Of a stretch of 64,000 bases of DNA, positions 62,001-64,000 are shown piece by piece. Numbering within the stretch: the stretch's first letter is position 1; each line of letters begins with the position of its first letter. The DNA is from Eimeria necatrix (Eukaryota; Apicomplexa; Conoidasida; Eucoccidiorida; Eimeriidae), in the NCBI RefSeq assembly GCF_000499385.1, contig NW_013654796.1, positions 62,798 to 126,797 on the forward strand, written 5' to 3'. Below the pieces are notes generated by a model. It was given only the letters and a program-made list of their open reading frames with translations. It searched no databases and was not told where the DNA came from. The position numbers were made by a program, and so were the translations under genes.

Positions 62001-63920
62001 TGACACATACACAAACAGTTAGCGCGCATACGTATACAGTGGCTAAAGCGGAAGATAGACCTAGAATCCAGCACGACTAAAAATGCAATCATTTGTTTTG
62101 TTCTCTTTTGAGCATTTTTGCTCGATCTTGCCCGTTCATTTTTGTGTTTGCCACTGTACTTGTTTGCATGCACGTTTATATGCGCAGCTTTTTTCGTTAA
62201 GTCTCACGTCTGTGCTAGCTCAAGGTCCTGAAATCGACTCTTGAGTACGTACACCAGACCGCTGGCCGTCTCCCACATTTTTACATTCCCCGTCTCTCTT
62301 TCTTCGTCCCAGTGAAATGTAGTGACCCATGCATGCATGTGCTTGTCGTGCAGAGTTCCTTGTGAAGATGACACACAATCAGAAGAAGTGCATAATGCAC
62401 GCGCTGCTGCACTTTCTGCTGCTGCTGCTGCTGCCGCTGCTGCGGGTCTTGCTACTGCAGCTGCTGCTTGCCACTGTTAATATTTATGCCTCTGCAAGTC
62501 TCTTTACAGCTTCAACTGCCTTCTCTGAAACTGCAGCAGCACAAGCAGCAGCAGCTGCGGCTTCAGCAATTACCGATGCAGACGAATGCATGCGTGGGCA
62601 GGCCGAGAAGCAGACTGGTCATCAGCAGAGAATGGTCCAGGGGGTCTCCCGCCTTAAGTTGCATGGTAAAGTCCGGAGAGAAGGTAAGAGCCTGTCTCTT
62701 TATCACAAAGGGAACACATCGCGTGTAGTGAAATACAGCAGCTTGGGAGTCCACACCTAATGGTGGCTTTATTGCTGAAAAACGCACAACGAGAAAAGTG
62801 AAGAAAATTATAGGGGACCTACAGGGAAACAGGCATGCTTAGCATGCGCTTACGAAAGCGCACAAAAACAAGGATGAAGATAATAAGACACACGCGCCAC
62901 AAGTGTTATAAATGGAAGCAATAAAAACAAAGGAGGAAAGCGAAAACCCCAGAGACGCGGAGATACAAAAAAGGAGCGACTGGCAGAAGAAGACAAGCTG
63001 TGGAAGAGGGTGATAAAAACCAACAGATGTAAACACAAGCCAACAGAAAACACGAGGAAATGGAGGACAACGTCTAGACGCATAAGCGTCAAATCAGCAG
63101 CAGCCAGAGTGAAGGGCTTTCAAGAGGTGGGGCCACTCACGGGCTACAAGAGTTGGTAAAAATTGTGACTCTTTGCGTTGGTCTAGTCTCTCGAGTTCAA
63201 AACATCGAGGAGGGCCCACGGGGGCATCCGCGTCGAGCAGCTTTTTGGATTCAATCACCAAATTGAACAGAGCCTACAGAGAAAATACCCACAGACCCTA
63301 TTCAACAGAGCCTCGGTCGCAAGGCTCTGAACTGAACAGGTACAAAAGGAAAGTGGAGACGAAACGTCCTACAATTCATACTTTCCCACTGCCACGTTAC
63401 ACTCCAAGGCCAAACTCCGCTTAATTAAGAAGCCTCAAGAGTTCCCTCGCCTAGGGTTTCTGGCATAGGTAGCCAGAAACGCTTACGTAGGGTTTCTGGG
63501 TAAAGCAGACTCACCTTGAGCTGGTCGTACTTGCATGCAAGAGCCCTGGGCATGTTGTTCTTGGTGTCGAATCTCTCAGCTTGGGGAAGCCTGATCCATA
63601 AAAGACAGCCAAGAGCCTCTGACTCGAAATCCAAACCCGCAGTCAACCCAAGACATCCGCCATTTTAGAAATCCCCTAAGTTTCTACCGATTAACGAGCA
63701 TTCATTATGCCTGTAAATAGCAAAGATTTAAGGCCTGGGCCTTCAGTTCCACATCCTGAACCCTAAAGCGTACTTGTCCAAGTCCGAGACATCAAGAATG
63801 TCCGGACAAGTCCATGCCTCCAATGTGAGATTTGAGGGTCTGTCGTCTTTGTGAATAAAGGAGAGGCGCTTGGTGCCCGCGAATACGCGGGTTTCGTACT
63901 TGGCCTTCATATTTGTCTCC
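54424..63920 (-). CDS. CC2D2A-like ciliary transition-zone protein (5' end outside window) with long low-complexity C-terminus
   Basis: CC2D2A belongs to the MKS/B9 complex at the base of cilia. The minus-strand exon chain is: 63920-63774, 63618-63515, 63273-63148, 62691-62574, 61862-61768, 60978-60829, 60387-60176, 59432-59316, 58837-58609, 58174-58102, 57806-57446, 57056-56806, 56649-55513 and 55169-54424. All phases agree except the first junction. The CC2D2A-type region is collinear with the vertebrate C-terminus: QFLPTL and DHSLLMTSLLLGL then HAFVCIG (transglutaminase-like fold), KDPEGGATEIIL, PYRSLDLMFNHNNVWLNIQ, KIWFDIWNF, TKWNRDEVLEAFL, VRGVPLQYNTLD and SAAFAISACMYNLPGELCSTYIYLLL. Relatives end about there. 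Here at least 800 residues follow, rich in Lys/Glu, poly-Ser, poly-Ala and coiled-coil Gln/Arg. The family call rests on remembered pattern order, not a search. Confidence 0.73.
55891..55937. repeat. Triplet tract encoding poly-Ser
   Basis: ACT/GCT triplets on +, read as AGT/AGC on the coding strand, give about 16 Ser in a row within the low-complexity tail of the CC2D2A-like protein. Confidence 0.9.
56057..56086. repeat. (CTG)n/(CAG)n tract encoding poly-Ser
   Basis: Pure CTG repeat on + (AGC codons on the coding strand), encoding ten Ser in the same low-complexity tail. Confidence 0.9.
62415..62443. repeat. (CTG)n tract in an intron
   Basis: CTG repeat with one CCG interruption. On the minus strand it is a CAG repeat lying about 130 bases downstream of the donor that follows exon 62691-62574 of the CC2D2A-like gene. 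Confidence 0.85.
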
Positions 63921-64000
63921 CTGATAACATTAAGGAACAAAAAAAGGAGAAAGGTAAAACGCAGGTGACACTCCACAAGCGAAGACAAAAAATATTCGAC

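Noticed and set aside
62401..62600. Possible CRISPR or satellite array
   Set aside because: The repetition is a plain CTG/CAG microsatellite without spacers.
62329..62760. Plus-strand frame with a Leu-rich stretch that looks like a signal peptide
   Set aside because: The Leu run is a CTG repeat, and the opposite strand holds an exon (62691-62574) with the CC2D2A-type DHSLL motif.

Overview
The window is nuclear DNA of a eukaryote, most likely a coccidian apicomplexan of the Eimeria/Cyclospora type. The evidence is: many short introns with GT(A/G)AG donors and TGCAG acceptors; CAG/CTG triplet tracts that become poly-Ser, poly-Gln and poly-Ala runs or sit beside acceptors; scattered AAACCCTA/TAGGGTTT telomere-like units; a GAF/PDE cyclic-nucleotide phosphodiesterase; a starch/amylopectin branching enzyme; and a ClpP with an apicoplast-style bipartite leader. 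Species cannot be fixed from sequence alone. Gene models were built by hand from reading-frame continuity, splice-site motifs and intron phase, without any database search.

Layout. 951-3284 (+): tail-anchored ER E2 enzyme (UBC6/UBE2J type). 4812-7894 (+): complete BUB3. 10728-13738 (-): RCC1-repeat protein with an Arg-rich N-terminus. 15126-23119 (+): GAF-containing PDE. 25562-30933 (-): complete 12-exon GlgB-type branching enzyme. 35144-46132 (+): 19-exon DEAH/RHA helicase of the DHX57/DHX29 group with an RWD-like segment. 47526-49109 (+): complete D-aminoacyl-tRNA deacylase. 49457-51609 (-): ClpP protease, with a tRNA-Ala(UGC) on the opposite strand inside one of its introns (49914-49985). 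52370-53065 (-): doubtful orphan ORF. 54424-63920 and beyond (-): a long gene resembling the C-terminal half of CC2D2A (ciliary transition zone), followed by a long low-complexity tail.

How they fit together. The genes are unrelated housekeeping functions, as is normal for a eukaryotic chromosome: ER-associated ubiquitination, spindle checkpoint, cyclic-nucleotide signalling, storage polysaccharide, RNA remodelling, tRNA proofreading, plastid proteolysis and flagellum assembly in male gametes. They alternate between convergent pairs with short 3' gaps and divergent pairs with 1.4-4.2 kb gaps that probably hold promoters.

Most unusual points. Two AT-rich islands inside introns (26612-26980 and 36005-36240) look like transferred apicoplast DNA. 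Three introns appear to use GC donors. There is a 92-bp-arm inverted repeat at 9233-9439, a tRNA nested antisense in an intron, and a CC2D2A-like protein with a very long extension. I did not find a clearly new multi-gene system.
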